Assembly (NCBI GenBank): GCA_026929865.2
Contig: CM049398.1
Location: 24,795,001-24,859,000, forward strand
DNA: 64,000 nucleotides
Direction of reading: 5' to 3'
Source of the DNA: Hyperoplus lanceolatus
Lineage: Eukaryota; Chordata; Actinopteri; Uranoscopiformes; Ammodytidae
Shown: positions 1 to 40,439 of the stretch, one piece after another
Layout: the number at the start of each line of letters is the position of its first letter
Numbering within the stretch: the first letter of the stretch is position 1
Made by a program: the position numbers and the translations under genes
The notes under the pieces: generated by a model
What the model saw: only the letters and a program-made list of their open reading frames with translations
Database searches by the model: none
Told to the model about the DNA's origin: nothing

Positions 1-306
1 AACACAAAGAGCCTGTGGCCCTCTCAGTGTGAATCACCAGTTGAAACCGTGACGAGAACTAATTAAATCACTATAGCACATAGAAGAGTAAATAGATCTG
101 TGGGACACTCTTTTCAGTGAATGTGGACTCCCGGGCATCGTGCTGTGTTAACTTGTCCACCAGCTTATAGGTTTTAATGACACAACACAAAGACAACATG
201 AAAGCAAAATCAGGTCATGTTAACAAACGCCTCACGGAATATTGGATCTGTGATCTGTACATGGTTTTCAACATATTTGACAAACACATACAAGAATAGA
301 ATGTAC

Positions 307-3300
307 CTGTCAGACAGCTTGTCTGTTAATAACTGAAGAAAGCTCATCACCGTCTCTGCAAAGGGAAAAAAGTGAAGTTACAGTGTATATCTCATATTCA
401 TGAAATCATTTTTGTCTCCATCGAACAACCACATAGCAACAGTGCTGACTAGTGGTAACCACAATGATAGTGAGGGAGAGAGACGAGAGTGAACCTGGGG
501 TTTTGGCCATGGTTCCCTTTAGGGCTCGGTGTCCGTAGGACTCGTAGCCCACCAGTTTGGCCAGTTTGTATCTGCATCTCAGCAGCTCTTCAAGACAGTT
601 CATCAGGTCTGCGTTCGGATAGAGGTAAATCCTGTAGGCGATTTCTCGCACCTATAAACGGGGGAAAGAGGATAGAGTAAAATCCATGGTACGACGCTTT
701 GTAGGCAACAATTAGTACTGTGTTTTTTTATACGTGACTTAGGTTGAACACTGAATTAATGCATAGCTGTATCATAAAAAGCAGTCAAATATTAAAATCA
801 ATTGGGGGCGTCTTTAGCTCAGTCGGTAAGGCGTCCCCCTCCCGGGCCGGGCCCAGCAGCAGACCCGGGTTCGATTCCCGCGGTCGTTCTCTGCATGTCG
901 CTCCCCTCTCTGCCCCATTTCACCTCTGTCTCTCTGCACTATCAATAAAGCATAAAAATGTCCAAAAAATATCTTAAAAAAATATATATATATATCAAAA
1001 TCAATTTAATCAAAGTTGGTCAATTTAAGAGAGTGTATTTGAGCTGATTGTATAGTTAATCTTAGCATTTTGAAAGAGAATCTGATAATTTATCAGAACA
1101 GGCCACAGTGTCATGTTCAACCTGCCCGTGCATGCAGCCCCTACAATCTATTACATTGCAAACGTTGCCACCTGCTGAGCAAAAGGGAGAAGTGTTTCAG
1201 TGACACGAGCCAAACAAGAGTACACACCAAGTCGTCTGGGGATTCTGCATGTAATCCCCCAATTTGGATGAAGCTTCCTTCGCTTGCAAAGTGCAGGTGC
1301 AGATGGTCAGGAATGGCCGACCTCGCTATTCTGTTGGGAAGCTGAGAGCCCACCAGAAACTCATGGTACAGGTCCAGTAGCTTCACGTGGAGAGCGACAG
1401 CCTCTTTCCTCTACAGAGAGAACAGCAGCATGTTCAGTGAATAAGGGGGATTAACACAAATATTGCTTATCTGTTTTAATTCAAATGTTTCCCAGGTTAT
1501 TGTAAAGCTGGCATCACGCCCGTCTCACCAGTTTGTCATCCAAATGAATCCCACTGATTTCAAAGTCAAACATGAACAGCTCTGCCACACGTCTAGAAGG
1601 GAAACAATTCAAATCAGTCACTTATTGTTAGTTATGAATATAATAATGGAAAGAGATAAACAATGAATAGAATAAATCACAGCAGTCTTAACACCTCCTT
1701 CAGACGCACAAGCCTACAATAGAGCCAGGTACTAAACGACATGACAGTAAAATTACCTCGAATCGGGGTCCATCTTAGCCAAGATGTCTGGGCTCTCCAG
1801 CAACTTCTTCAGGCTCTTGCACAGCTCAACATTAGTGTTCAGCCTGAAACATACAACCAATCCATCAAGTGCTGCTCAAGATCTGTCAACACGCAGAATG
1901 TCCCTTAAATGACCAGTGACTTCGGCCTCTTACTTCTCCACAACTGTGCCGATTTCTATGCAGGTCTTCTCTGCAGCCTCACGAAAAGCTGGATCTGGAT
2001 GTGCCACTTTAACAAAGTCAGCCTGTTATAATAAGAAAAAAATATTGTTTCTACCCAGAGCGGCCAAGTCTCACGCTTTGGCCGTGAGACACACACATAT
2101 CAACCAGTTCACTCGCTCACACACCACACCTCCAATTTCTCACGCAGAGAAATGAATCCCCGTAATATATATATTTTTTTTGGTACTTTTACTTTGAAAG
2201 TCTTATTTTGAAAAGCTAAACGGACTGAGTTCCATGACATCCTCTTTCTGCACGCGCGGTTTCTTTATAGGTCCATGGCATGGACAATATCCATGGCCGT
2301 GTGCAGCCCGTAGCCGCAGCAGCCACTTGGCAAACCACCACGGCCACGCCCCTCTGCGTTACACTACAAAACTAATAAAAGCCCTTTGTTCAAATTATAT
2401 GGAAAATTAATGACAACAAAGACGCCGTTATTAAATGAACAAAGAGGTAAGAACACCTTAATTCAAATCAGTCACTTCACTTGATATATTCAAGCTTGTT
2501 TTGCATTATGTTATTGGGCTGGTTGACACACCAACACATTTTTGTTGTAAAATGTTGTCAACATTAATTGAATGAATGTATTGAGTAACTAAGCTTAGAG
2601 GTTACTGTGGGAAAAATATGTTCTCAGAAGACATCAAGTGTCATAGATTTAATATAATAATGGTGAATTGAAATTGGATAATTGGATAACCCATACAATG
2701 TTGAATACATATAGAATAATTACCTTTATTACAGTTTAACCAAATGTTTTAACGATAGGCTACAGGAGATATTTGAAAGCACTACACATGCATTGTAGGC
2801 TATTCAATTAAATTTGTGTCAGCGAAACCGTGAATGTTCTCTTTTACTTTACATAAAAATGAATGCAGAAAAGGCACACATTGCTTCATAAAAATTCACC
2901 AGAATGCAGGAAATTAAGTGTTTAATGCTCAAAATTTTCTGGGGGGAACCCCAGACCCACACTTACAATATGTCCACACCCAATGTTTAATTAAAACCTG
3001 TCATACGACTTTGCAATTCATGAATTTGTTTATTTTAATAAGATTTTTGATGTTTTATCACATTTTCCAATTGTCTTTTATTTCTGATTTATTATGAACA
3101 ATATGTAAACTTGCAGGACACTAGCAAAAATGATTGGGTGGGAAAGAGGACACGTTTTGGGTCCCTCGGCCAAAAAATCTCACTCCAAACTTTTGGTGAA
3201 ACTTGGCAGCCCTGACTCTACCTAACTATCACCTTGCGAGGCTAGAGGTGTATTTTATCTATGAAATGACGATCTGATTCTGCATAATAATCTTAATACT

Positions 3301-3836
3301 TGTTCTGATGCAAAGTTTTTTTTAGAGATTTTGTGGGGGTTAAACTCACCAAATCTGCCACTCTACACAAACCATCCGAGAGCTGGTCAAAGGACTCGAC
3401 CGTCTCAACCCCTGGAGGGCAGGAACAAACGTTGGCCACCAGGCGCTCTGTGTCCTCAAGGGCTTTCTTCGTAGCCACCTGGAAGCCTACAGGACAGCTC
3501 AGCTCTGGCACCCCAAACAAACCCTTAAACCAAGAGGTCACGCATAAACAGACACACATAGGGGGGCTGTCAAGACATTTTACCATGATCTAATGCAGTC
3601 TCTATTCATCAGTATCTATAATTTCACTGAGCCTGTGTGCATTACTGTAGCAGTGGTGTATCTTAGAAAACTTAAGTTTATATACAAACCACGTTTTTCT
3701 CGAACAGGTTCAGTCTTTTTTGAGCTTTGGCGTTGAAAGCGGCTCCAACAGGAGACCACGTCGTGACATTTCTCCGAACATGCGTCCACAAGCTCCTGTG
3801 CTTCACAAAGTGAACCAACCTTTTACAAGCAGACAT
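307..3836 (-). CDS. mipep: mipep, mitochondrial intermediate peptidase, 5' part (exons 1-8)
   Basis: Partial gene running off the left edge. Coding exons on the minus strand are 3690-3836, 3350-3523, 1934-2022, 1757-1843, 1529-1592, 1228-1410, 495-651 and 307-355. They total 950 bases (316 residues) in one uninterrupted frame with GT-AG junctions. The product is recognised from family motifs: WSPVGAAFN and GLFGVPEL near the N-terminus, [25 protein letters not shown], and [14 protein letters not shown] followed by [13 protein letters not shown]. The family is an M3 zinc metallopeptidase of the mitochondrial matrix. It removes an octapeptide from a subset of imported precursors after the main processing peptidase has acted. 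The basic, hydroxyl-rich first 25 residues fit a mitochondrial presequence. The catalytic HEXXH region lies outside the window, so activity cannot be judged. The start is the first ATG upstream of the conserved WSPVGAAFN block. Confidence 0.93.
804..996 (+). mobile_element. tRNA-derived SINE with intact target-site duplication
   Basis: Lies in mipep intron 7. It begins GGGGGCGTCTTTAGCTCAGT, a tRNA-like A box, and carries a B box GGTTCGATTCCCGC at about 867-880. A SINE body with CTCTGCATGTC and CTATCAATAAAG follows, then an A/T-rich tail ending in (TA)n. The ten-base sequence AAAATCAATT occurs at 794-803 and again at 997-1006, flanking the element exactly as a retroposition target-site duplication should. 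The polymerase III tRNA-like head is not a functional tRNA gene. The near-perfect duplication suggests a relatively recent insertion. Confidence 0.85.
2023..3349. other. mipep intron 2, no clear content
   Basis: Largest mipep intron in the window. The sequence is AT-rich. Around 2940-3215 there is repeat-looking sequence with a GGGGGGAACCCC inverted motif, but I could not define termini or assign a family. No exon-like open frame with splice signals was found. Confidence 0.4.
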
Positions 3837-4739
3837 GTTGTGCTCCGTGCAGTTGGTGTCTACTGACGCTTGCAGTGTTGACAGTGTCGGACAGAGGACA
3901 TGCTAAACGTTAGCTACGGGTTTAGCCAGTTGGAGAACGTAGAAAATGTGAATGACTAATGTAAATAAGGTTAATAATATGTCCCAAACCTCTCTCTCTT
4001 CGTGGAAATTAATGGCAACCTGTATTTTATCCTGTCAATCTGCTCACATGTTAGCTCTCTGGCTAAGTCAATTTAAGTGACTGCAGCAGTTGGTAATTTC
4101 GTGAGAAAACACATTTAGAAATTCATATAAAAGAAAATACTCTTCATAGCAAAAAACCGGGGTTATATTGAGTACATTATTATAAATAGCGCTGAATTTT
4201 TGAAATGTTGCTGTGTGAATATAATTTAAAAATTGTACACTTCAAATCTGTCGAAAGTGCAACCGACAACCACATCATGACGTCACACGGAAGCGACGGT
4301 AGATCCTTTTTTTTTAATTTATTGAAAATGAATTCGTTTATAAAACCGTTGGCATAGCCATAAATTGACAATTACACCTCTCATGACATACAAGGCACTA
4401 AGAGTAAAATGATAACTTAAATTATATAAAGATTATATACAGATTATAAAAAATAGACAAAAATATAGGCTAATAAAATAAATAAAGTAATAAAAAATAA
4501 ACAAACTTTGCTAGGGATTCTCATTGGCCTCCTCATACGCTGCAAGAAGTGCTTTTGCATGTTTCCTTTTCATTTGTTTTAAGGAACTTAAATGATTGGC
4601 AACCAGGTGTGGGTAGATCAGATACTTTCTTAACTGTGTAATAGATATGAAAAAATCTCTTAGTCGCTGGCTAAGCAGAGACCTCACTATTTCTGTTAGA
4701 TTGGTTCTATCTAAAACAGAGGGTATTTCCAGAGTAACC
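3837..4739. other. mipep 5' flank
   Basis: Upstream of the mipep start codon. It should contain the mipep promoter and 5' untranslated region. I see no convincing TATA box and no other gene. From about 4300 the sequence becomes AT-rich and featureless. Confidence 0.4.
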
Positions 4740-5186
4740 TACCCATGTCACCCCTTGTATGTCTCTCCCACTAATGTTAAAAAAAACTAACTCACTTCCA
4801 GTTCCTTTGGAAAAATAAAACCCATTACATTAAAAAATCACAGTTAGTTAAAGAGTATGATGGGTGGTATTAAAGCATTGGATTTTGAATCAATGGACCT
4901 TTAAGATTAATTGGCTGAAAACATATTTGTCACAACCAGATTCCATATGGTTTCATATACCTAGATCTATATTTAAGAAAATAGGCGGGCTTGACTTTCT
5001 TTTACAATGTGATTTTGAAGTAGGCTATCTAAGATTCCTGTTAAATTATCAAACTTCCACAAACAAAAAGTCCTTCAATATTGGATGAATGATATTTACC
5101 CATACCTTTTCTCCCCATGGCTCCACCCTGTGGAATAACAGGGTCATTACAGTTAATAGAAAATCAGTGTTTTTGAATGAATGGTA
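4740..5186 (+). mobile_element. LINE (L1-like) ORF2 C-terminal relic
   Basis: Translated in the plus direction, about 4800-5085 reads through elements typical of the C-terminal part of L1-type ORF2 proteins: WKNKTHYIKKSQLVKEY, then, after a small frame disturbance, ALDFESMDLTFKINWLKTYL, SIWFHIPRSIFKKIGGLDFLL and a following leucine-rich stretch. Beyond 5085 further fragments ([31 protein letters not shown]) appear in shifted frames. The piece is short, frameshifted and lacks the endonuclease and reverse transcriptase core, so it is dead. It runs directly into the first exon of the adjacent kinase-like pseudogene. The family call is from memory of L1 ORF2 and is an inference. Confidence 0.6.
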
Positions 5187-5945
5187 TTAAGTTAAAGACA
5201 GAGTTGAGGACAGTCATGCTGAGGTCGACCGGTTACTCAGGAGCTGGAGGACGTATCAGGGAGGGACAGAGTTATGATACTGACACTGGGAGAGTTTTTG
5301 TGAAGAAAAATCACAAGAGCGAGGTATTTTGTCATCTTATGATTTATTAATGTGTCGTGTATTATTATAGTAGCCACACCCTCTGAAAGCCAGACAAGTA
5401 TCTATATTGTTATATGCTGCAAAATGGAGAATTAGGCATATCTAATGGTTTATTTATGTAGGCCTACATCATGCAATCTAGATAAGATTCGTGCTGATGT
5501 AGGCTACTGCTGGTGCTCACCACTCCCAAATCCCCTCTAACCCTGTTTTGTTTTATTCAGGCCAAATTGATGTTTGGATTCAGGCTAAATTGATGTTTGG
5601 AAGCCATTTTAAAGACAGAAACTGTTAAAGTCCTCAAGCCTGTGAAGGTGATTGAGCTTGACAAAGGAGGATGTGTAATTGTGATGGAGCATCTCGACAT
5701 GAAAGTTCTTAGCAAGTAAGAGCCCTGTCATACAATTTGTGTAGTAGGCTACTGGATCAGTATCAGTAGTGATATATTGAGGTTAGGGCAACTCAACATG
5801 ACAATGTTGTAGATTATTAGGCCTGAATTATAGTTATTTTCTTGAAATGAAATACCTTATTTCCAAATTGAATGTGTAGGTACTCAAAGCGCATGGGAGA
5901 GCAGCTGGCAGATCTGCATCTGCACAACAAGAGGCAGTTGAAAAA

Positions 5946-6009
<64 letters not shown>

Positions 6010-6798
6010 ATATAACCTCACTGTACACAGGAAAAGGGTATGCACAGTCAGAAATGGCTGCTGTTGAAAAATGTGGCTTCAGTGTACCCACATGCATTGG
6101 ATATCTACCACAGGTAAAATAATAAATAAAAATATTATTTCTTTGTTCTAGGCAAAACTGGACTCTTTTGTAGTCTTACACATTTGTAGTGTCTGACATG
6201 ATTTCAGTTGTTACAGCTGTCTCTTGCTCTTACCTCCTCAGGAAAATGAGTGGCAGGATGACTGGGTGACATTTTTCTCCATGCACCGGTTGCAGCACCA
6301 GTTTAACATGGTGGAGAAATCCTATGGCGATAGGGAGGTCGGACAACTATGGTCCGAGCGACAGGTGCTCCCTTCTCTATAGACCTGGTCAGAAAGAAAC
6401 TTGACCCATGTTTCCTATGAATGTATCAATAATCTATTGCATATCATGTCTGTTGTTTACAGCTGAAGATCCCTCAATTTTGGGGGGGGGGGTTTTCCCT
6501 TTTCTCTCCCCCGGAGAGTTTGGGAGGGGGAGGGTAGGGGGGGGGGCGGAGGGCCCTGACATCTTTGACCCAAACTCCTTCTATTCAGAGTTTGAGCTGG
6601 GTATTGCAGGGATGTTTGGTAACTTCTCCAGCTCTTTTTACGCTGCTTACCATGAACAGATTCCAGAAGCACCAGGCTTTGCAAAGAGAAACCAGCTTTA
6701 CCAACTATTCAACTAATCTAAATCTAAATCACTGGAACCACTTTGGTGAAGGCTACAAGGGTTCTTCAATAAAGACTATGAAAGACCTACTGAAATAA
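5177..6798 (+). pseudogene. fn3krp-like ketosamine/fructosamine kinase pseudogene, intron-containing
   Basis: A recognisable fructosamine-3-kinase-related gene with introns kept, so it is not a processed copy. Exon-like blocks: 5177-5323 ([23 protein letters not shown]), 5561-5715 ([28 protein letters not shown]), 5880 to about 5945 (GEQLADLHLHNKRQ), 6031-6113, 6242-6363 (NEWQDDWVTFFSMHRLQ, MVEKSYGDREVGQLW) and 6463-6798 ([27 protein letters not shown], stop at 6796). Lesions: exon 2 carries a roughly 24-base tandem duplication around 5557-5602 and a frameshift. The splice donor after exon 3 is replaced by a (TATC)n array. The segment that should encode the HGDLWGGN catalytic loop is a G/T/C low-complexity tract at 6478-6556. 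A frameshift near 6715 puts a stop before the last 25 residues. Family members phosphorylate glycated lysines; this copy cannot encode the catalytic loop. It could still be an assembly artefact. Confidence 0.85.
5949..6009 (+). repeat. (TATC)n microsatellite
   Basis: About fifteen uninterrupted four-base units. It sits where the splice donor following exon 3 of the kinase-like pseudogene would be expected. Confidence 0.95.
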
Positions 6799-7146
6799 TT
6801 ACAATTATATGCACTTCACACGTCTTAAAGTAATTATGAATATATTGACAGATGCTAATTTGACCTAACATCTTGTGGCTAAACAATGTTCTAACAATGT
6901 AATGTGTGTTATATTGAGTAGTGAACACATAATTAACATACCAAAATTGTTCTGCCCAGCCTGCCTCACCGACAGGAGGCTCGCTTGTCAGTTATTTTTT
7001 ATAATTATTTTTCATTGCCTGCATTTGACTACCACCAAACTGAATTATACTGCTGTGAAGAGGACCCCTTGAATGCAATACTTTGTACTTTATCTATCAT
7101 AATAACAGTGTGACTGTTAATTTCATGACGACTGAGACACTACATA
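6799..7146. other. Downstream flank of pseudogene
   Basis: AT-rich sequence between the pseudogene stop and the Tc1 element. Nothing recognisable. Confidence 0.4.
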
Positions 7147-8470
7147 CAGTGGCTTGCAAAAGTATTCATACCCCTTGAAATGTTTTACATTTTGTCACGT
7201 TACAACCACATACGTAATGCATTCTATTGGGACTTTATGTGATACACCAACACAAAGTGGCGCAATATTGTGAAGTGGAATGAAAATTAAACGTGGTTTT
7301 GATTTTTTTTTATAAATAAAAAACTGAAAAGTGTGGCGTGCAAAAGTATTCAGCCCCCTGAGTCAATGCTTTGTAGAACCACCTATCGCTGCCATTACAG
7401 CTGCAAATCTATTGGAGTATTTCTCTACGACCTTTGCACATCTACATATTGATATTTATTGCCCATTCTTCTTTGCAAAATAGCTCGAACTACAGATTCA
7501 GCATCAGATTGGATGGAGAGCGTCTGTCAACAGCAATTTTCAAGTCTTTCTCAATATTCTCAATTGTTTTTAGGTCTGGACTTTGACTGGGCCATTCTAA
7601 CACATGACTATGCTTTGATTTAAACCATTCCATTGTAAATCTGGCTGTATGTTTAGGGTAGTTGTCCTTCTGGAAGGTGAACCTACACCCAGTCTCAAGT
7701 CTTTTGCAGACTCTAACAGGTTTTATGCCCTGTATGTGGCTCCATCCATCTTCCCATCAACTCTAAACAACTTCCCTGTACCTGCTGAATAAAAGCATCC
7801 CCATAGCATGATGCTGCCACCACCATGTTTCACAGTGGGGATGGTGTGTCTAGGGTGATGTGCAGTGTTAGTTTTCCACCACACATTGCATTTTGCATTA
7901 AGGCCAAAAAATTCAAATTTGATCTCATCTGAACAGAGCACCTTCCTCCAACCCTTGCTAAAAGCCATGCATAGTCAGATGAGACCAAACGTGAAGTTTT
8001 TGGCCTGAATGCAAAATGCAATGTGTGGCGGAAACTAACACTACAAACCACCCTATACACACCATCACCACAGTGAAACATGACAGACACTCTCCATCCA
8101 ATCTGATGCTGAATCTGAACATTGAGCTATTTTGCAAAGAAGAATGGACAAAATACATCAGTCTGTAGCTGTGCAAAGCTGGTAGAGAAATACTCCAATA
8201 GATTTGCAGCTGCAATTGCAGCGATAGGTGGTTCTACAAAGCATTGACTCAGGGGGCTGAATACTTTTGCACGCCACACTTTTCAGTTTTTTATTTATAA
8301 AAAAAAAAAAAAATCAAAACCACGTTTAATTTTCATTCCACTTCACAATGTTGCGCCAGTTTGTGTTGGTGTATCACATACAATCCCAATAGAATAAATG
8401 TACGTGCGTGGTTGTAATGTGACAAAATGTGGAACATTTCAAGGGGTATGAATACTTTTGCAAGCCACTG
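7147..8470 (-). mobile_element. Tc1-like DNA transposon, degraded, fold-back structure
   Basis: Ends are CAGTGGCTTGCAAAAGTATT and its reverse complement, flanked by TA at 7145-7146 and 8471-8472, the Tc1/mariner signature. The arms are inverted copies of each other far beyond a normal terminal repeat. About 7147-7500 pairs with 8100-8470, and the internal block 7790-7975 is mirrored at about 7970-8095. Transposase remnants on the minus strand at 7723-7968 keep [31 protein letters not shown] and [10 protein letters not shown], which surround the first catalytic Asp and the following beta-sheet region of Tc1 transposases. No intact transposase remains. Confidence 0.85.
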
Positions 8471-9224
8471 TAGATCTCTAAAATGTTGCTGTTTAGTCCT
8501 TGCAGTATTTAAGGCATTGCTTTACCAACAATAAATCCTGGGGTGATCGGAAGTGAATAACTATACAATATATTCAGGTAACAGATAAAAAAACTATCGA
8601 AAAACCATGAGTAAAGATAGATTTAATAACTTTTAGTTGTACAAATTTAAGTTCTCTGGTAATTACTTCCTACATTTGGCCTTTTGGACACACATTCCAA
8701 GAAGTAGGTACACAAACTGTTGTACATGCAACATCATGGAAATAGAACAAAGGTAATTTAAATTATTTGATGAGAATAATGGAAACAATGCTTACTTTTC
8801 CCAAATAGTTTTACATTCTTTCATTTAAATCTCAAAATAAATGTATTTGAAGTAGAAATGACAATGCCTTTATCCTACTTCCACAAGCCGAACTTGGAAT
8901 ATAAATAATTACCTCTGAACTCCAGGATAAAGTTATCTTCACAAATATTTCGTACTCCGTTGCAGCTGCAAAGCTGAAATCTGAGCAATACAGAACCTAA
9001 ATCTTAATAATGTATAATCCAAGTAGTTAAAATAAATTAGTTCTATAATAACATTGGATTAGTATTTAGTTCAACATTTCGTTTTTGTGTTTGATGGTTT
9101 GACTAACACTTTGATACTTGCAGTAGTTTATAGAACTAGCTCAGATTTATTGCAACATAAAAAAAATAGTTGCCACGTTATTCATAAACATATGGCTCCT
9201 GACGTCTAGATGAGAAAGTGGAAC
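8471..9224. other. Intergenic, downstream of brwd1
   Basis: AT-rich sequence between the Tc1 element and the proposed brwd1 polyadenylation site. No gene or repeat recognised. Confidence 0.4.
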
Positions 9225-10400
9225 ACAGCATACACCTCAAAATGATGTCTTTATTAATAGGAGGAATAACTCATTCTTTGCACTCCACAACCACATTGCA
9301 TTTATAGCTCTCCCGTGAAATCTATTATTAAAGGTGTAGTACGAAAAACATTAAGCAAAATGTCATAAAGCGACTGTATTAAGAAACCTTCCCCCATAAA
9401 CAAAACTAAACCATATTACTGGCAAAATGTTTTTAAGTCAACTCTGAAAAAAGAATTTAATACTGAAAATAGGGAACACAGAACAATAAAAAGGTCTTCC
9501 CAATGTGAGAAATCACAGTATTTTGCAGTAAGTACTTTTGGTAAGTTGCACTAGGCAAAAAGGTACCAATTTGTGACATATGGCAAGACAATGCAGTTGA
9601 ATGTAAAAAAGAAAAGAAAAAAGAAAGAAAAATACAAAATAACTCATTTAAATAAATGTTTTGCTACCAATTCATGGTCAAACCTTTAGGACACCAACGC
9701 TCCTGATCACGTATTTACATCTATTCACTAGAATACAACACAAAACTAATCTTAAAAAAAAAAAAAAAATGAAATGATAAGGGGGAAAATAACTCTTATT
9801 TGTTCATTTGGCTCATATCAACTCATAATACAGTCAAGCATTAAGTTTGTGGATTTACAAAGGAGTGCTGTAGTCAAAAGTCTAAACATGGATTTGTTTT
9901 GTCCCAGTGAGTGTGTGCTTGGACATCTGCCACCCTAGACTTGTTTCTTGTCATTACTTTCGCTCAAAAAACAACTGCATGTCTGAGACTACAGTAAACT
10001 TTGTTGACCCCTGAGTTTCTAATGCAAAACTAGTGTATGAAATACCTCATTACAGTGTATCTTAGTGCAAGCCAGCAATATGCTTGATTAAACAGAGGTA
10101 TATTAGATAGCACCCAAGCTGTCCGGATTCCCCAGAATGGATTCTCTGCCGGCCAAATCACAAAAAGCAGAATGGGAGGTGGAATTTTTGCTCTGTATTC
10201 TTGTGACAACCAGCAGTTCAAATGCTTGAATTTGTATTACATTTATAAACATTGTTTTTCATAGAAAATATAAATATCCCTGAATGAAACAGATTCACAG
10301 CATTTTCTCTCGAGGACTCCAGTGCTACTACCATACCGTGGCCATCAAGTGTCTTTAAGGTCTCCAGTTAATGTCCGCCTTCTACAGCAGCTGCATCCCT
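9225..10400 (-). other. brwd1: Proposed brwd1 3' untranslated region with poly(A) signal
   Basis: Follows the brwd1 stop codon (10401-10403). A canonical AATAAA on the minus strand lies at 9250-9255, so cleavage would fall near 9225-9235. The region is AU-rich with several ATTTA-like motifs. The 3' end is inferred from the hexamer only; other A-rich sites exist upstream. Confidence 0.45.
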
Positions 10401-39818
<29,418 letters not shown>

Positions 39819-40439
39819 TGAATCGGTCGTGATTTGGAGAGGTTAAACAAATTTCAGGCTAACTTTGTGACTACAGAGAATATGATATATTTATTTAATT
39901 TCTGTTACACAGCTCTGACCCCCTCCACGGTTGCTCCCGCTTTCTATTCAGCCTGTTTGCAGTCGCCATTGGAAGGATGAGGCCTCGGCGATACGACTTA
40001 CTTCCGCCACAGCGGAGTAACACAGGAAAAAGGGGGTGGGGAGGAGCAGTTTCAACAAAAGACTAAAGTGAACGCGTTAGCCTGTTGGAAAGCAACATTT
40101 GCATCATTTGTGCGTAACACCTGGCGCTCATACGATTTCAATCCCACGTGTAAAACTATAAATACATAAATATGTGTTTCTTTTAATTACACAACAATGC
40201 AGGCACATAACGGCCGCCCCCGTTTACGGACCAAGGTCGTGAGTTCTGAACATGACGTCATACGCAGTGGTTGGCATAGATATAATATATAGGCCTATGT
40301 CTATGAGTGGTTGGCAGTTAGATTCTGAAATCTCTTTGAATCTGCTTTTAATATTAATTTTAATATAGTCAGTGACTTCATGTGGTGAGTTTAGAGTTTT
40401 GGACATGTTTTATCTTTCATATAGCCTATATATTTATAA
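39819..40439. promoter_or_regulatory. brwd1 5' flank and probable promoter
   Basis: Sequence upstream of the brwd1 start codon. Around 39950-40020 it is comparatively GC-rich and contains GCCATT (YY1-like) and CTTCCG (ETS-like) motifs near TTACTTCCGCCACAG. There is no TATA box at a consistent position. Promoter assignment is positional inference. Confidence 0.45.

Noticed and set aside
1-300. Further mipep exon at the left edge
   Set aside because: The minus strand after exon 8 was read in all frames and does not continue the peptidase; the next exon must lie outside the window.
804-880. tRNA gene
   Set aside because: A and B boxes are present, but the sequence continues into a SINE body with an A/T-rich tail and a target-site duplication. 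It is a SINE head.
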